Assembly (NCBI RefSeq): GCF_003287935.1
Contig: NZ_CP030287.1
Location: 4,616,267 to 4,680,266, forward strand
Origin: Streptomyces sp. ICC1
GTDB lineage: Bacteria > Actinomycetota > Actinomycetes > Streptomycetales > Streptomycetaceae
DNA: 64,000 bases
Direction: 5' to 3'
The stretch's first letter is position 1, and every line of letters starts with the position of its first letter. The position numbers and the translations under genes were made by a program. Shown here in pieces: positions 33,839-42,960 of the stretch. The notes under the pieces are model-generated. The model had not been told where the DNA came from. It saw only the letters and a program-made list of their open reading frames with translations, and made no database searches.

Positions 33839-33923
33839 ACCCGACCCCAGGATCTACTCAACCCGATCCCAGGATCGGGTTACCTGATTCCAGGATCGGG
33901 TTACCCGATCCCAGGATCGGGTT
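33839..33923. repeat. Palindromic 21-bp iterons upstream of A3
   Basis: Tandem units at 33839-33859 (degenerate), 33861-33881, 33882-33902 and 33903-33923. Consensus ACCCGATCCCAGGATCGGGT; each is itself a near-perfect dyad of AACCCGATCC around a CA centre. Two units are identical. This is the organisation of initiator-bound iterons at plasmid origins. Confidence 0.75.
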
Positions 33924-34106
33924 GCATTAGACGTTTCCGCAGGTCAAAAGCGTGCGGGGGCTGCGTCCTCTTAATACATGGAAAGGCCCGTGCCCACCCG
34001 GCGGCTCTCGACGGGTGGCTGCTCGCCCTGTCGCTCCGCTCCAGCGCTCCCAGGTGGGTCCACCTCTTGGACTTCGGCTGCCCGATCACGGGGGTCGCCG
34101 ACCGGG

Positions 34107-34240
34107 ACAAGCAGCAGCGTGGCTGATGCCGGACGGGGCTGAGCGAATCCGTGGGCGCCGGTGGGCACAGGTGCGGGCTTCGTCTGGGCACACCTTCTGT
34201 GGCCGGGGTCGCATCTGGTTTGCCCCGGTGCGGAATCGAG
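34107..34240 (+). repeat. H segment, element 3 copy
   Basis: Shares motifs and spacing with the minus strand of 22685-22822. The distance from the A start is 459 bp here and 442 bp in element 1, with the same relative orientation, so it is a conserved part of the element. No credible gene between 33649 and 34333; a GC hairpin near 34270-34295 (GGGCCCCCTGG..CCAGGGCCCC) probably terminates the glycosyltransferase gene. Confidence 0.5.
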
Positions 34241-34333
34241 GGTCCCCCGCGCGAACCGCTGCCCGAACCGGGCCCCCTGGCCCCCAGGGCCCCTATCGGC
34301 CGCGCCTGGCGGGCTGAGCGAGGAAGCCGCCGG

Positions 34334-35209
34334 TCAGATGACCGGCGGGCGGCCCAGGCGGGTCATGCGGGCCGCCGTGCGCCAGGACATCGGGCGCCGG
34401 GGGCCTCCGCTCGTGCGCACGCCTTCGGCGAAGCCGGCGGACCAGGCGCGCAGACCCGCGGCCGACCGGGTGCGGGCGAGCGTCAGCAGCGTCCACACGC
34501 CGAGGTAGACGGGGACCAACAGGGCCGGCAGACGCCGCTTCGCGAGCCACACCCGGTTGCGTGCGGTCATCCGGAAGTAGACCGCGTGGCGGGCCGGGGA
34601 GGTCTTGGGGTGCTGGAGCACGAGCGCCGGTTCGTAGAGGATGTCCCAGCCGGCGTCCAGGGCCCGCCACGCCAGGTCGGTCTCCTCATGGGTGAAGAAG
34701 AACGGGTCCGGCCAGCCCCCCGTCCGCTCCAGCATCCGCATGGACAGGGCATGGCCGCCGCCGAGGAAGGCCGTCACCAGGCCCCGTTTCATCGGGTCCT
34801 TGGCCCTCAGCCGGGGCACGTGCCGGCGCTGCGTCTCGCCGTGCTCGTCGGCGATCCGGAAGCTGACGATGCCGAGCCGGACGTCGGCCGCGTACAAGTC
34901 GGCGATCCGGCGGACCACGTCGGTGTCGACCAGCAGGCCGTCGTCGTCCAGGTCCACGAGGACGTCGACGTCGCCGGACTCCCGCAGTTCGCGCCAGGCG
35001 ACGTTGCGGCCCCCGGACACGCCCAGGTTCTCCGCCAGCTCGATCACGGTCACACCGTCCGGCAGCCCGGGAAGCGCGCAGCCGTTGCCGACCACCACGA
35101 CGCGGACCGAGGGCTCGTCCTGCGCGGCCACCGAGGCCAGCAGGGCCCGCAGTTCGGGCATCCGGTCGCCCATGGTCAGCACGGCCACGCCCACCCTCGG
35201 TCTGCTCAC
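34334..35209 (-). CDS. Family 2 glycosyltransferase
   Basis: 291 residues, GT-A fold: VGVAVLTMGDRMPELRALLA at the N-terminus, ELAENLGVSGGRNVAWRELR, the metal-binding Asp cluster VLVDLDDDGLL near residue 88, and HEETDLAWRALDAGW near residue 172, as in rhamnosyl-type GT2 enzymes. C-terminal hydrophobic stretch (LPALLVPVYLGVWTLLTLA) suggests membrane association. Likely cell-wall glycopolymer synthesis; acceptor unknown. ATG at 35209. Confidence 0.85.
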   Translation of the reverse strand: MSRPRVGVAVLTMGDRMPELRALLASVAAQDEPSVRVVVVGNGCALPGLPDGVTVIELAENLGVSGGRNVAWRELRESGDVDVLVDLDDDGLLVDTDVVRRIADLYAADVRLGIVSFRIADEHGETQRRHVPRLRAKDPMKRGLVTAFLGGGHALSMRMLERTGGWPDPFFFTHEETDLAWRALDAGWDILYEPALVLQHPKTSPARHAVYFRMTARNRVWLAKRRLPALLVPVYLGVWTLLTLARTRSAAGLRAWSAGFAEGVRTSGGPRRPMSWRTAARMTRLGRPPVI

Positions 35210-35309
35210 TGCCCACCACTTCCCTCCGGCTCCGGACGAAGGAGTGAGCGTACCGGCGCCCGGCAGGGGGTGCCGGGGCCGGGCGCCGGAGCCGGGTGGC
35301 CGGTGCGGG

Positions 35310-36584
35310 TCAGGCGAAGAGGCGGGTCAGTTCCTCGTGGAAGGCCGGGAAGGTCTTGGCCACGCACGACGGGTCGTCGAGGGTGATGCCGGGCGCGCGC
35401 AGGCCGAGCACCGAGAAGGACATCGCGATCCGGTGGTCGCGGTGGCAGGCGATGGTGGCCGGGGCCGCGGTCCCCGGGTGGACCGTGATCCGGTCCGGGC
35501 CCTCCTCCACCCGGATGCCGAGCGCGCGCAGGTTGCCCGCGACGGCGGCGATCCGGTCGGACTCCTTCAGGCGGGCATGGGCGATGCCGGTGATGGTGAT
35601 CTCGGCATCGGCCAGCGGGGCGATCGCGGCCATCGTCATGAAGGTGTCGGAGATGTCGCCCATGTCGACGGTGAACCCGCCGCGCAGCGGGCCCGTGCCC
35701 GTGACCTCCGTCCAGTCCGCGGTCGTCGTCACCCGCGCCCCGGCCAGCCGCAGCACGTCCACGAACGCCGTGTCGCCCTGCAGGCTCCCGGTGCCCAGGC
35801 CCTGCACCCGTACGGTGCGGCCGGTGACGGCCGCCGCCGCGAAGAAGTACGAGGCGGTCGAGGCGTCCGGTTCGATGTCGAGGTCGGCGGGCGCGTAGCC
35901 GCCCGAGTGGACGGTGATCGCGCCGTCCGCCTCCTCCACGCGCGCCCCGAAGTGCCGCATCAGGGCCAGGGTCATGTCCACGTACGGCCGGCTGACCAGG
36001 CGCGGTACGTCCACCGTGAGCGGCCCGGCCATCAGCGGGGCGGCCATCAGCAGACCGGAGAGGTACTGGCTGCTGAGCCCGGAGTCCAGCTCGATCCGGC
36101 CGCCGGCGAGCCCGTTCGAGGTGAGGGTGAAGGGCAGCCCCGCGGCGCTCGTCCTGGCCCCGAGGCGGGTCAGCGCCTCCAGCAGCGGGCCGAGCGGGCG
36201 GGCCCGCAGCTGGTCGGAGCCGTCGAAGGAGACGTCGCCGTACCCGGTGGCCGCGAAGGGCGGCAGGAAGCGGGCGGCGGTGCCGGCGTCCGCGCACCAC
36301 ACCCGGACGGGGCCCGCCGGGCCGGTGCCGCGGCCGGTGACCTGCCAGACCTCGCCGGATCCGTCGCCGTACCCGGAGCCGTCGCCGTAGCCGTACCCGG
36401 CGTCCCCGACGTCGCGGACGCTGGTGCCCAGGTCCGTCAGCGCGGCCCGGAAGGCGAGGGTGTCGTCGCTGACCAGCGGCGCGCCGAGGCGGCTGCGCCC
36501 GGGGGCGGCGGCCGCGAGCAGCAGCGCCCGGTTGGTGATGCTCTTGGAGCCCGGGATCCGGGCCTCGAGCACGGTGGCGGTCAT
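35310..36584 (-). CDS. aroA: 3-phosphoshikimate 1-carboxyvinyltransferase (EPSP synthase)
   Basis: 424 residues, ATG at 36584 in a 4-bp overlap with the transketolase gene. PGSKSITNRALLL with the active-site Lys, CADAGTAARFLPP in place of the commoner GLAGTVMRF, SSQYLSGLLMAAP, the catalytic Asp in VDMGDISDTFMTM, RLKESDRI and CHRDHRIAMSF. Joins shikimate-3-phosphate to phosphoenolpyruvate. The divergent substrate-loop motif and an inserted Gly/Tyr repeat (residues about 60-77) suggest a paralogue for secondary metabolism, not the housekeeping enzyme. Confidence 0.85.
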   Translation of the reverse strand: MTATVLEARIPGSKSITNRALLLAAAAPGRSRLGAPLVSDDTLAFRAALTDLGTSVRDVGDAGYGYGDGSGYGDGSGEVWQVTGRGTGPAGPVRVWCADAGTAARFLPPFAATGYGDVSFDGSDQLRARPLGPLLEALTRLGARTSAAGLPFTLTSNGLAGGRIELDSGLSSQYLSGLLMAAPLMAGPLTVDVPRLVSRPYVDMTLALMRHFGARVEEADGAITVHSGGYAPADLDIEPDASTASYFFAAAAVTGRTVRVQGLGTGSLQGDTAFVDVLRLAGARVTTTADWTEVTGTGPLRGGFTVDMGDISDTFMTMAAIAPLADAEITITGIAHARLKESDRIAAVAGNLRALGIRVEEGPDRITVHPGTAAPATIACHRDHRIAMSFSVLGLRAPGITLDDPSCVAKTFPAFHEELTRLFA

Positions 36585-38716
36585 CGGACCGTGGAGTTGC
36601 GGCGGGCGGCGCGCTCGAAGCTCGCGCGGGCGGCGGCGGCGACCTTGGGAGCGGTCAGCCCGTGCAGCTCGTACAGGGACTGGTACGGGGCGGAGGCGCC
36701 GAAGGAGTCGATGCCCAGCGAGGTGCCGGCCGCGCCGACCAGGGCGTACCAGCCGAGGCTGGAGCCGGCCTCGACGGAGACGCGGGCCTCGACACCGGAC
36801 GGCAGCACCTCCTCGCGGTACGCCTCCTCCTGCGCCTGGAACCACTCCAGGCAGGGCATGGAGACCACGCGGGTGGCGAGGCCCCCGTCCTGCAGGATGC
36901 GCCGGGCGTCGAGGGCGATGGGCACCTCGCTGCCGGTGGCGATGAGGATGGCCTCGGGGCGGCCGCCGTCGGCCTCGGCCAGGACGTAGCCGCCTCGCGC
37001 CGCGCCTTCGGCGGGGGACAGTCCGCTCTCCCCGCCGCGTTCCAGGACGGGCAGGTTCTGCCGGGACAGGCACAGGCCCGCCGGGCGGTCGTCGTTCTCC
37101 AGGATGGTGCGCCAGGCGATGACGGTCTCGTTGGCGTCGGCGGGCCGGACCACGTCCAGGCCGGGGATGGCGCGCAGCGACCAGAGGTGCTCGATCGGCT
37201 GGTGGGTGGGGCCGTCCTCGCCGAGTCCGATGGAGTCGTGGGTCCAGACGTAGGTGACGGGCAGCTTCATCATGGCCGCGAGGCGGACGGCGGGGCGCAT
37301 GTAGTCGGAGAAGACGAGGAAGGTGCCGCCGTAGGGGCGGGTCCCACCGTGCAGGGCGATGCCGTTGAGGATGGCGCCCATGGCGTGCTCGCGGATGCCG
37401 AAGTGCAGGGTCCGGCCGTACTGGTGGCCGGAGTAGGCCTCGGTCGACAGTTCCTCGGGGATGAAGGACGGTTCGCCCTTCATGGTGGTGAGGTTGGACT
37501 CGGCGAGGTCCGCGGAGCCGCCCCACAGTTCGGGCAGTACGGAGGCCAGCGCGTTCAGCACCTCGCCCGACGCCTTGCGGGTGGCGATCTGGCCGCCGGC
37601 GGGGAAGACCGGCAGGTGCTCCTGCCAGCCCTCGGGCAGCCGGCGCTCGGAGAGCCGGTCGAAGAGCTCGGCGCGGTCGGGGTTCAGGGCGCGCCAGTCG
37701 GCGAGGGTCTTGTCCCACTGGCGGTGCGCCTCGGCTCCGCGGTCGGCCACCTGGCGGGCGTGGGCCAGGACTTCGGCGGGGACCTGGAAGGAGAGGGAGG
37801 GGTCGAGGCCCATCGCGGCCTTGGCGCCGGCGGCCTCCTCGGCGCCGAGGGCGGATCCGTGGATGCCGCCGGTGTTGCGCTTCTTCGGCGCGGGCCAGCC
37901 GATGATCGTGCGCAGCGATACGAGGGAGGGTCGGTCGGTGGTCTCGCGGGCCGTGGTGAGCGCCCGGTGCAGGGCCCGCACGTCCTCGCGGTACTCGCCT
38001 CCGGCGGTCCAGTCGACCTCCTGGACGTGCCAGCCGTACGCGCGGTAGCGGGCGAGGGTGTCCTCGGAGTGCGCGATCTGCCGGTCGTCCTCGATGGAGA
38101 TGCGGTTCTCGTCGTAGAGGACGACGAGGTTGCCCAGGCGCTGGTGGCCGGCGAGCGAGCTGGCCTCGTGCGCGACGCCCTCCTCCAGGTCCCCCTCGGA
38201 GGCGATGGCCCAGACGGTGTGGTCGAAGGGGCTCTCACCCGCGCGCGCCTCCGGGTCGAACAGGCCGCGCTCGCGGCGGGCGGCCATGGCCATGCCCACG
38301 GCGTTGGCGAGGCCCTGGCCGAGGGGGCCGGTGGTGGTCTCCACGCCGGGGGTGTGCCCGTACTCGGGGTGCGCGGGGGTCAGACTGCCCTCGGTGCGCA
38401 GGCCCTTGAGGTCGTCGAGGGTGAGCCCGTAGCCCGACAGGTAGAGCTGCGTGTAGAGGGTCAGGCTGGCGTGGCCGCAGGACAGGACGAAGCGGTCGCG
38501 GCCGGCCCAGCGCGGGTCCCGCGGGTCGTGCCGCAGGAGCTGCTGGAAGAGCAGGTACGCGGCCGGCGCGAGGCTCATGGCGGTGCCGGGGTGGCCGTGG
38601 CCGGCCGCCTCGACGGCGTCCACGGTCAGCGCGCGGGCGACCTCGACGGCCCGGCGGTCGGCGTCCTCCCAGAGCAGGGCGGGCGCGGTGCCCTGCGGGG
38701 CTGTGGCGACGGTCAT
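36581..38716 (-). CDS. tkt: Transketolase
   Basis: 711 residues, ATG at 38716 with AGGAAGG upstream. Thiamine diphosphate enzyme: GHGHPGTAMSLAP, GPLGQGLANAVGMA, the diphosphate motif ASEGDLEEGVAHEA...YDENRISIEDD, pyrimidine-domain HFGIREHAMGAILNGI and THDSIGLGEDGPTHQP. Full length for the family. Interconverts pentose phosphates and, in this operon, could raise erythrose-4-phosphate for the shikimate pathway. Its linkage to aroC, aroB and aroA is the reason to think the operon boosts precursor supply. Confidence 0.9.
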   Translation of the reverse strand: MTVATAPQGTAPALLWEDADRRAVEVARALTVDAVEAAGHGHPGTAMSLAPAAYLLFQQLLRHDPRDPRWAGRDRFVLSCGHASLTLYTQLYLSGYGLTLDDLKGLRTEGSLTPAHPEYGHTPGVETTTGPLGQGLANAVGMAMAARRERGLFDPEARAGESPFDHTVWAIASEGDLEEGVAHEASSLAGHQRLGNLVVLYDENRISIEDDRQIAHSEDTLARYRAYGWHVQEVDWTAGGEYREDVRALHRALTTARETTDRPSLVSLRTIIGWPAPKKRNTGGIHGSALGAEEAAGAKAAMGLDPSLSFQVPAEVLAHARQVADRGAEAHRQWDKTLADWRALNPDRAELFDRLSERRLPEGWQEHLPVFPAGGQIATRKASGEVLNALASVLPELWGGSADLAESNLTTMKGEPSFIPEELSTEAYSGHQYGRTLHFGIREHAMGAILNGIALHGGTRPYGGTFLVFSDYMRPAVRLAAMMKLPVTYVWTHDSIGLGEDGPTHQPIEHLWSLRAIPGLDVVRPADANETVIAWRTILENDDRPAGLCLSRQNLPVLERGGESGLSPAEGAARGGYVLAEADGGRPEAILIATGSEVPIALDARRILQDGGLATRVVSMPCLEWFQAQEEAYREEVLPSGVEARVSVEAGSSLGWYALVGAAGTSLGIDSFGASAPYQSLYELHGLTAPKVAAAARASFERAARRNSTVR

Positions 38717-38794
38717 CTCAGGCCTTCCTGTTCGGGGGATACGGGGACGGGTCGGGTGCGGATGCGAGTGCGAGTGCGACTGCCCCGGCGGGTA

Positions 38795-38836
38795 CGGGGA
38801 CTGCGGCGCGGGCACCGGGGACTGCGGCGCGGGCAC
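38795..38836. repeat. 21-bp direct repeat in aroB-tkt spacer
   Basis: Two exact copies of a 21-bp unit starting CGGGGACTGCGGCGCGGGC, with a partial third, inside the 255-bp spacer between aroB and the transketolase gene. A trinucleotide-like GAGTGC run precedes it (38764-38780). The spacer has no gene. Confidence 0.6.
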
Positions 38837-38971
38837 GGGGAACTGCGGCCCCGGCGGGACCCGCGGCGGGCAGCAGGAGCGGGGCCGGGAAGGGGAACCG
38901 GGCCGCTGCGCCCGCCGCGGCGCGGGCGCAGCGGCGCGCGCGGGCGCGGGCGTAGCGGACGGCGGGCCGGG

Positions 38972-40072
38972 TCACCGGCTCAGCCGCTCGTAGGCCGCGG
39001 CGAGGAGGGCCTCGTCCGGGGCGGTGAGCAGGGCGGGGCGGCCGATGGCGTCGAGGACGACCAGGCGCAGCCGGTTGCCGCGGGTCTTCTTGTCGATGCT
39101 CATCGCGTCGCGCAGCGGCGCCCAGGCCCCGGTGTGGCCGGTGGGCAGGCCGGCGGCGGCGAGGAGGGTGCGGTGGCGCTGCGCCTCGGCGGCGGACAGC
39201 CGGCCGTCGAGGCGGGCGAGTTCGGCGGCGAAGACCATGCCGGCGGCCACCGCGTGGCCGTGGCGGACGCGGTAGCCGGCGACGCGCTCGATGGCGTGGC
39301 CGAGGGTGTGGCCGTAGTTGAGGTGTTCGCGGCGGCCGTCTTCCCTGAAGTCCTCGGTGACGACCTCCGCCTTGACGCGGATGGCGCGTTCCACGAGCTC
39401 GCGGGTGTGGAAGGCGCCGGCCGGGTCCTCCTCGACCAGGCGCAGGATCTCCGGGTCGGCGATGAAGCCGGCCTTGATGACCTCGGCGAGGCCGCTGGCG
39501 TAGTCGGCGGGGGGCAGGGTGTCCAGCAGGTCCAGGTCGCACAGGACCCCGGCGGGCGGGTGGAAGGCGCCGACGAGGTTCTTGCCCTGGGGCAGGTTGA
39601 CGGCGGTCTTCCCGCCGATGGCGGCGTCGACCATGCCGAGCAGGGTGGTCGGCACGAGCACGAGCCGTACGCCGCGCAGCCAGCCGGCGGCGGCGAAACC
39701 GGCGAGGTCGGTGGTGGCCCCGCCGCCGACGGCCACGACGGCGTCGGAACGGGTGAACCCGGCGTCCGCGAGGGCTCGCCACAGGCCCACCACGACGGTC
39801 ATGTCCTTGGCGGCTTCGCCCTCGGGCACTTCGAGGGAGACGACGATGCGTCCCTCGTCGGTGAGTTCGCGTGCGATCGCGCGGGCCGTGGTCAGCAGGG
39901 TCCTGGAGTGGACGACGGCCACCCGCAGCGGTCCGGCGCCCAGCACGCGGCCGGTCTCGCCGGTCAGGCCGCGGCCCACTACGGCCTCGTACGGCCGTTC
40001 GCCGCCGATGGGGATGCGGGTGCGTCCCGTGGTGCTTCCCGTCGGGCTCCCCGCCAGGGTCGGGGCGCTCAC
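38972..40072 (-). CDS. aroB: 3-dehydroquinate synthase
   Basis: 366 residues, GTG at 40072 overlapping the aroC stop (GTGA). NAD-binding [40 protein letters not shown], zinc ligands in the [11 protein letters not shown] region, [11 protein letters not shown] and [10 protein letters not shown]. Converts DAHP to 3-dehydroquinate. The sequence looks like canonical AroB; I see no evidence that it is an aminodehydroquinate synthase. Confidence 0.9.
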   Translation of the reverse strand: MSAPTLAGSPTGSTTGRTRIPIGGERPYEAVVGRGLTGETGRVLGAGPLRVAVVHSRTLLTTARAIARELTDEGRIVVSLEVPEGEAAKDMTVVVGLWRALADAGFTRSDAVVAVGGGATTDLAGFAAAGWLRGVRLVLVPTTLLGMVDAAIGGKTAVNLPQGKNLVGAFHPPAGVLCDLDLLDTLPPADYASGLAEVIKAGFIADPEILRLVEEDPAGAFHTRELVERAIRVKAEVVTEDFREDGRREHLNYGHTLGHAIERVAGYRVRHGHAVAAGMVFAAELARLDGRLSAAEAQRHRTLLAAAGLPTGHTGAWAPLRDAMSIDKKTRGNRLRLVVLDAIGRPALLTAPDEALLAAAYERLSR

Positions 40073-41253
40073 CGGACGGCCAGGTTCTCGAGGTAGCCCC
40101 GGTGGTTGCGGGAGGTCTCGGCGAGGGAGTCGCCGCCGAACTTCTCCAGCGCGGCGTGGGCGAGGACCAGCGCGGTCATGGCCTCGGCGACGACGGCCGC
40201 GGCGGGCACCGCGCAGACGTCGGAGCGCTGGTGGTGGGCGGCGGCTGGCTCGCCGGTGGCGACGTCGATCGTGGCCAGGGCGCGCGGCACGGTGGCGATG
40301 GGCTTCATCGCGGCGCGCACGCGCAGCGGTTCGCCGGTGGTCATGCCGCCTTCGACGCCGCCGGAGCGGGCGGTGCGGCGGCGGATGCCGTCCTCGCCCC
40401 GCTCGATCTCGTCGTGCGCCAGGGAGCCGGGGACCCGGGCGAGGCCGAAGCCGTCGCCGAACTCGACGCCCTTGATGGCCTGGATGCCCATGAGGGCGGC
40501 GGCCAGCCGGGAGTCGATGCGCCGGTCGCCGTGGACGTGGCTGCCCAGGCCCGGCGGCAGCCCGTAGGCGAGGACCTCGACGACTCCGCCGAGGGTGTCC
40601 CCGTCCTGGTGGGCCCGGTCGACCTCGGCGACCATGGCGGCGGAGGCCTCGGGGTCGAGGCAGCGCACCGGGTCGGAGTCGACGCGTTCGGTGTCGCCGG
40701 GGCCGGGCACCACGCCCTCGGGGGCGGCGGCCGCGCCGAGGGAGACGACGTGGCTGACGACGGTGATCCCGTACGCCTGCCACAGGAGGGCGCGGGCGAC
40801 CTCTCCGAGGGCGACGCGGGCGGCGGTCTCGCGGGCGCTGGCCCGCTCCAGCACCGGCCGGGCGTCGTCGAATCCGTACTTCTGCATGCCGGCGAGGTCG
40901 GCGTGGCCGGGTCGGGGGCGGGAGAGCGGGGCGTTGCGCGCCCGGCCGGCGAGGACTTCCGCGTCGACGGGGTCGGCGGACATCACCGTCTGCCACTTGG
41001 GCCATTCGGTGTTGCCGATCTGGATCGAGACCGGTCCGCCCTGGGTGAGGCCGTGGCGGACGCCGCCGAGGAAGGCCACCTCGTCCCGCTCGAAGGCCAT
41101 CCGGGCGCCCCGGCCGTGGCCGAGGCGGCGGCGGGCCAGGGAGTCGGCGACCGCTTTGGTGGAGATCTCCACTCCGGCGGGCAGGCCTTCGAGGACGGCG
41201 GTGAGTGCGGGGCCGTGCGATTCGCCCGCGGTGAGCCATCGCAAAGTGCTCAA
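40069..41253 (-). CDS. aroC: Chorismate synthase
   Basis: 394 residues from TTG at 41253 ([15 protein letters not shown]), the usual Streptomyces start, with AGGATC upstream. Signatures: [66 protein letters not shown] and [20 protein letters not shown]-dependent conversion of EPSP to chorismate. The frame is open upstream into a damaged XRE regulator, so longer in-frame products are possible, but the TTG start gives a standard-length enzyme. First enzyme gene of the aroC-aroB-tkt-aroA operon. Confidence 0.9.
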   Translation of the reverse strand: MSTLRWLTAGESHGPALTAVLEGLPAGVEISTKAVADSLARRRLGHGRGARMAFERDEVAFLGGVRHGLTQGGPVSIQIGNTEWPKWQTVMSADPVDAEVLAGRARNAPLSRPRPGHADLAGMQKYGFDDARPVLERASARETAARVALGEVARALLWQAYGITVVSHVVSLGAAAAPEGVVPGPGDTERVDSDPVRCLDPEASAAMVAEVDRAHQDGDTLGGVVEVLAYGLPPGLGSHVHGDRRIDSRLAAALMGIQAIKGVEFGDGFGLARVPGSLAHDEIERGEDGIRRRTARSGGVEGGMTTGEPLRVRAAMKPIATVPRALATIDVATGEPAAAHHQRSDVCAVPAAAVVAEAMTALVLAHAALEKFGGDSLAETSRNHRGYLENLAVR

Positions 41254-41343
41254 GGGTGATCCTCTGTCGTGCGGCGCGCGCTGCGCCGGCGGGGTGTGCG
41301 GTGCGGGGGGCGGTGCCGTGTGCGGCGGGGGCGGTGCCGTGTG

Positions 41344-41398
41344 CGCTTCGACGACGCCCGCTCGCACTACGCGGAGGCGCTCGCCACGGCCCGGGTGG
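41344..41398. repeat. 55-bp inverted copy of part of the XRE/TPR gene
   Basis: Perfect match, in inverted orientation, to 41835-41889 inside the regulator gene. On the plus strand it reads [17 protein letters not shown], the same peptide that the regulator encodes on the minus strand. The switch occurs at the shared CCACCCGGGCC, i.e. a microhomology fold-back. Between it and aroC are short GGTGCCGTGTGCG repeats. Confidence 0.85.
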
Positions 41399-42573
41399 GC
41401 CAGGTCGCCGGCCAACTCGGCGGTGTAGAAGGCGACGTTGCGGGCGAAGTGCGGATCCTGGAGGTCCGCCGCCCGGCGCGCGTGCCGGGCCGCGCGGGCG
41501 TGCTCGCCGAGCGCCGCCCAGCAGCGGGACTCCAGGGACTCCAGCTCGGCCTCGCCGAAGAAGGACATCCACTCCGGGTCCGCCGCCGCGGGGCCCCGCG
41601 AGAACTCCGTGTGCGCCCGGGTCAGCGCCTCCTCGCAGGCCTTGCGGTCCGCGAGCCCCGCCCAGCCCCCGGCCTCCCGCAGGGCCAGCAGGGACAGCAG
41701 CCGCGGGGACCCGAGGGCCCGGGCGGCGCGGCGGCCCGCCTGGGCCGCCCGTACCGACTCGCGGGGACGCCCGCAGTCCCGGGCGAGGAAGGCCATGTTG
41801 CTGAACGCGTGGGCCTCCAGGGCGGCGTCCCCCGCCACCCGGGCCGTGGCGAGCGCCTCCGCGTAGTGCGAGCGGGCGTCGTCGAAGCGGCCCGAGTCGT
41901 GTGCGAGCCAGCCGACCGAGACGGCCAGCTCGCCCGCGCCCGCGTGCAGCCGGTCCTCGGTGGACTGGCGGGTGGCCCCCGCGTCGAGCAACGCGTAGGC
42001 GGTGCGCAGCGGTTCCGCGGCCCGCCGGTACAGGGCGTCCGCCCCGTGCCGGTCGTCCAGCAGCCGGATCTGGCGTACGGCGTCCTCGACCGCGGCCGCC
42101 TCGGACTCGCCGGCGCGGGAGGGGAGCCGGCGGGTGTCGCCGAGCAGGGTGAGGCTGAGCGTCGCGGCCGCCACGGTCGCGGAGCCGCCCGCCATGAACG
42201 CGCGACGCAGCACGTCGCTCTCCTTGGAACGCGAAGGGGAACCGGCGGTGGGGCGCCGGGTGAAGGGGGAGAACGGCGAGGAGGGCGAGGGACGTTCGCG
42301 CTGCGCGAGCCGGCCGCGGACGCTCTCGCGCGGGGAGAAGCCGAGATCGGCCAGGGTGCGGCCGGGGAACATGTGGAGGAAGACCCGCTCGTAGGCGTAG
42401 TTGGGGCAGCGGATCTCGCCGGACTCGACCCGGCCGACGTAACGGGCGTCGCAGGAAACCGTTTCTCCGATTTCCTTCGCCGCCCTGCGCACCATCGCGG
42501 CGAACTCGGCCGGGGAGTGCTGACCGCGCAGCCGCCGGAAGGGGGTGTTGGGTGAGTGGGGGGACGCCGCCAT
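41399..42573 (-). pseudogene. XRE regulator with TPR region, 3' end damaged
   Basis: ATG at 42573 (AAGGGA upstream). HTH-type N-terminus ([36 protein letters not shown]), a hydrophobic segment ([20 protein letters not shown], about residue 125) and TPR-like helices to about residue 390. At 41398 the coding sequence runs into an inverted copy of its own middle, then continues without a stop into aroC. The native C-terminus is absent. It may have been the local regulator of the shikimate operon, but this is only positional. Confidence 0.65.
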
Positions 42574-42960
42574 CAGTTCCCTTGCTCTCTGGTAGTTTCC
42601 CTCTGCCCCGCTAAGGGGTCGGCTCGGGCTGGACCGCAGCCCTCGGGTTGGAAGCCCCCCTCCGTGTAGGTGGGGGAGCGGAGTCACGGACGTGGCCTCT
42701 CTGGCTGCGAACCATCCCCATGACGGGTGAGCTTCAGCGGCATGAAAGTACCGCTGGAGCTGGGATGCCCACCCCGGGTTTGGCTACAAAACGGATATCT
42801 CACCCGCGATCCGCCATGAACTGCCATCCTTTGCAGCGTCTTGCCGCCGCACCTGTTGACGCCCCCGTGCGTTGAACCCATGCGGAGTGGGAGGAAGCTT
42901 CCTGGCTTCCGGCATCCACTCCCGCGAGGTTCGTACGCGGATCGAGGAGGGGTTCCCTTG
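42574..42960. other. Intergenic region, no gene seen
   Basis: Divergent gap between the XRE/TPR gene and the 156-residue gene. Contains small dyads (GAAGCTTC at 42896; a GGAGGGG..CCCCC pair near 42655) but no convincing promoter consensus or gene. Confidence 0.5.

Noticed and set aside
33839..33923. CRISPR array
   Set aside because: The 21-bp units are directly tandem without spacers and are palindromic; no cas genes are near. They fit iterons.
40069..42687. A single natural XRE-AroC fusion protein
   Set aside because: AroC has a standard TTG start and full length, and the upstream frame passes through an inverted duplicate of the regulator and low-complexity repeats.
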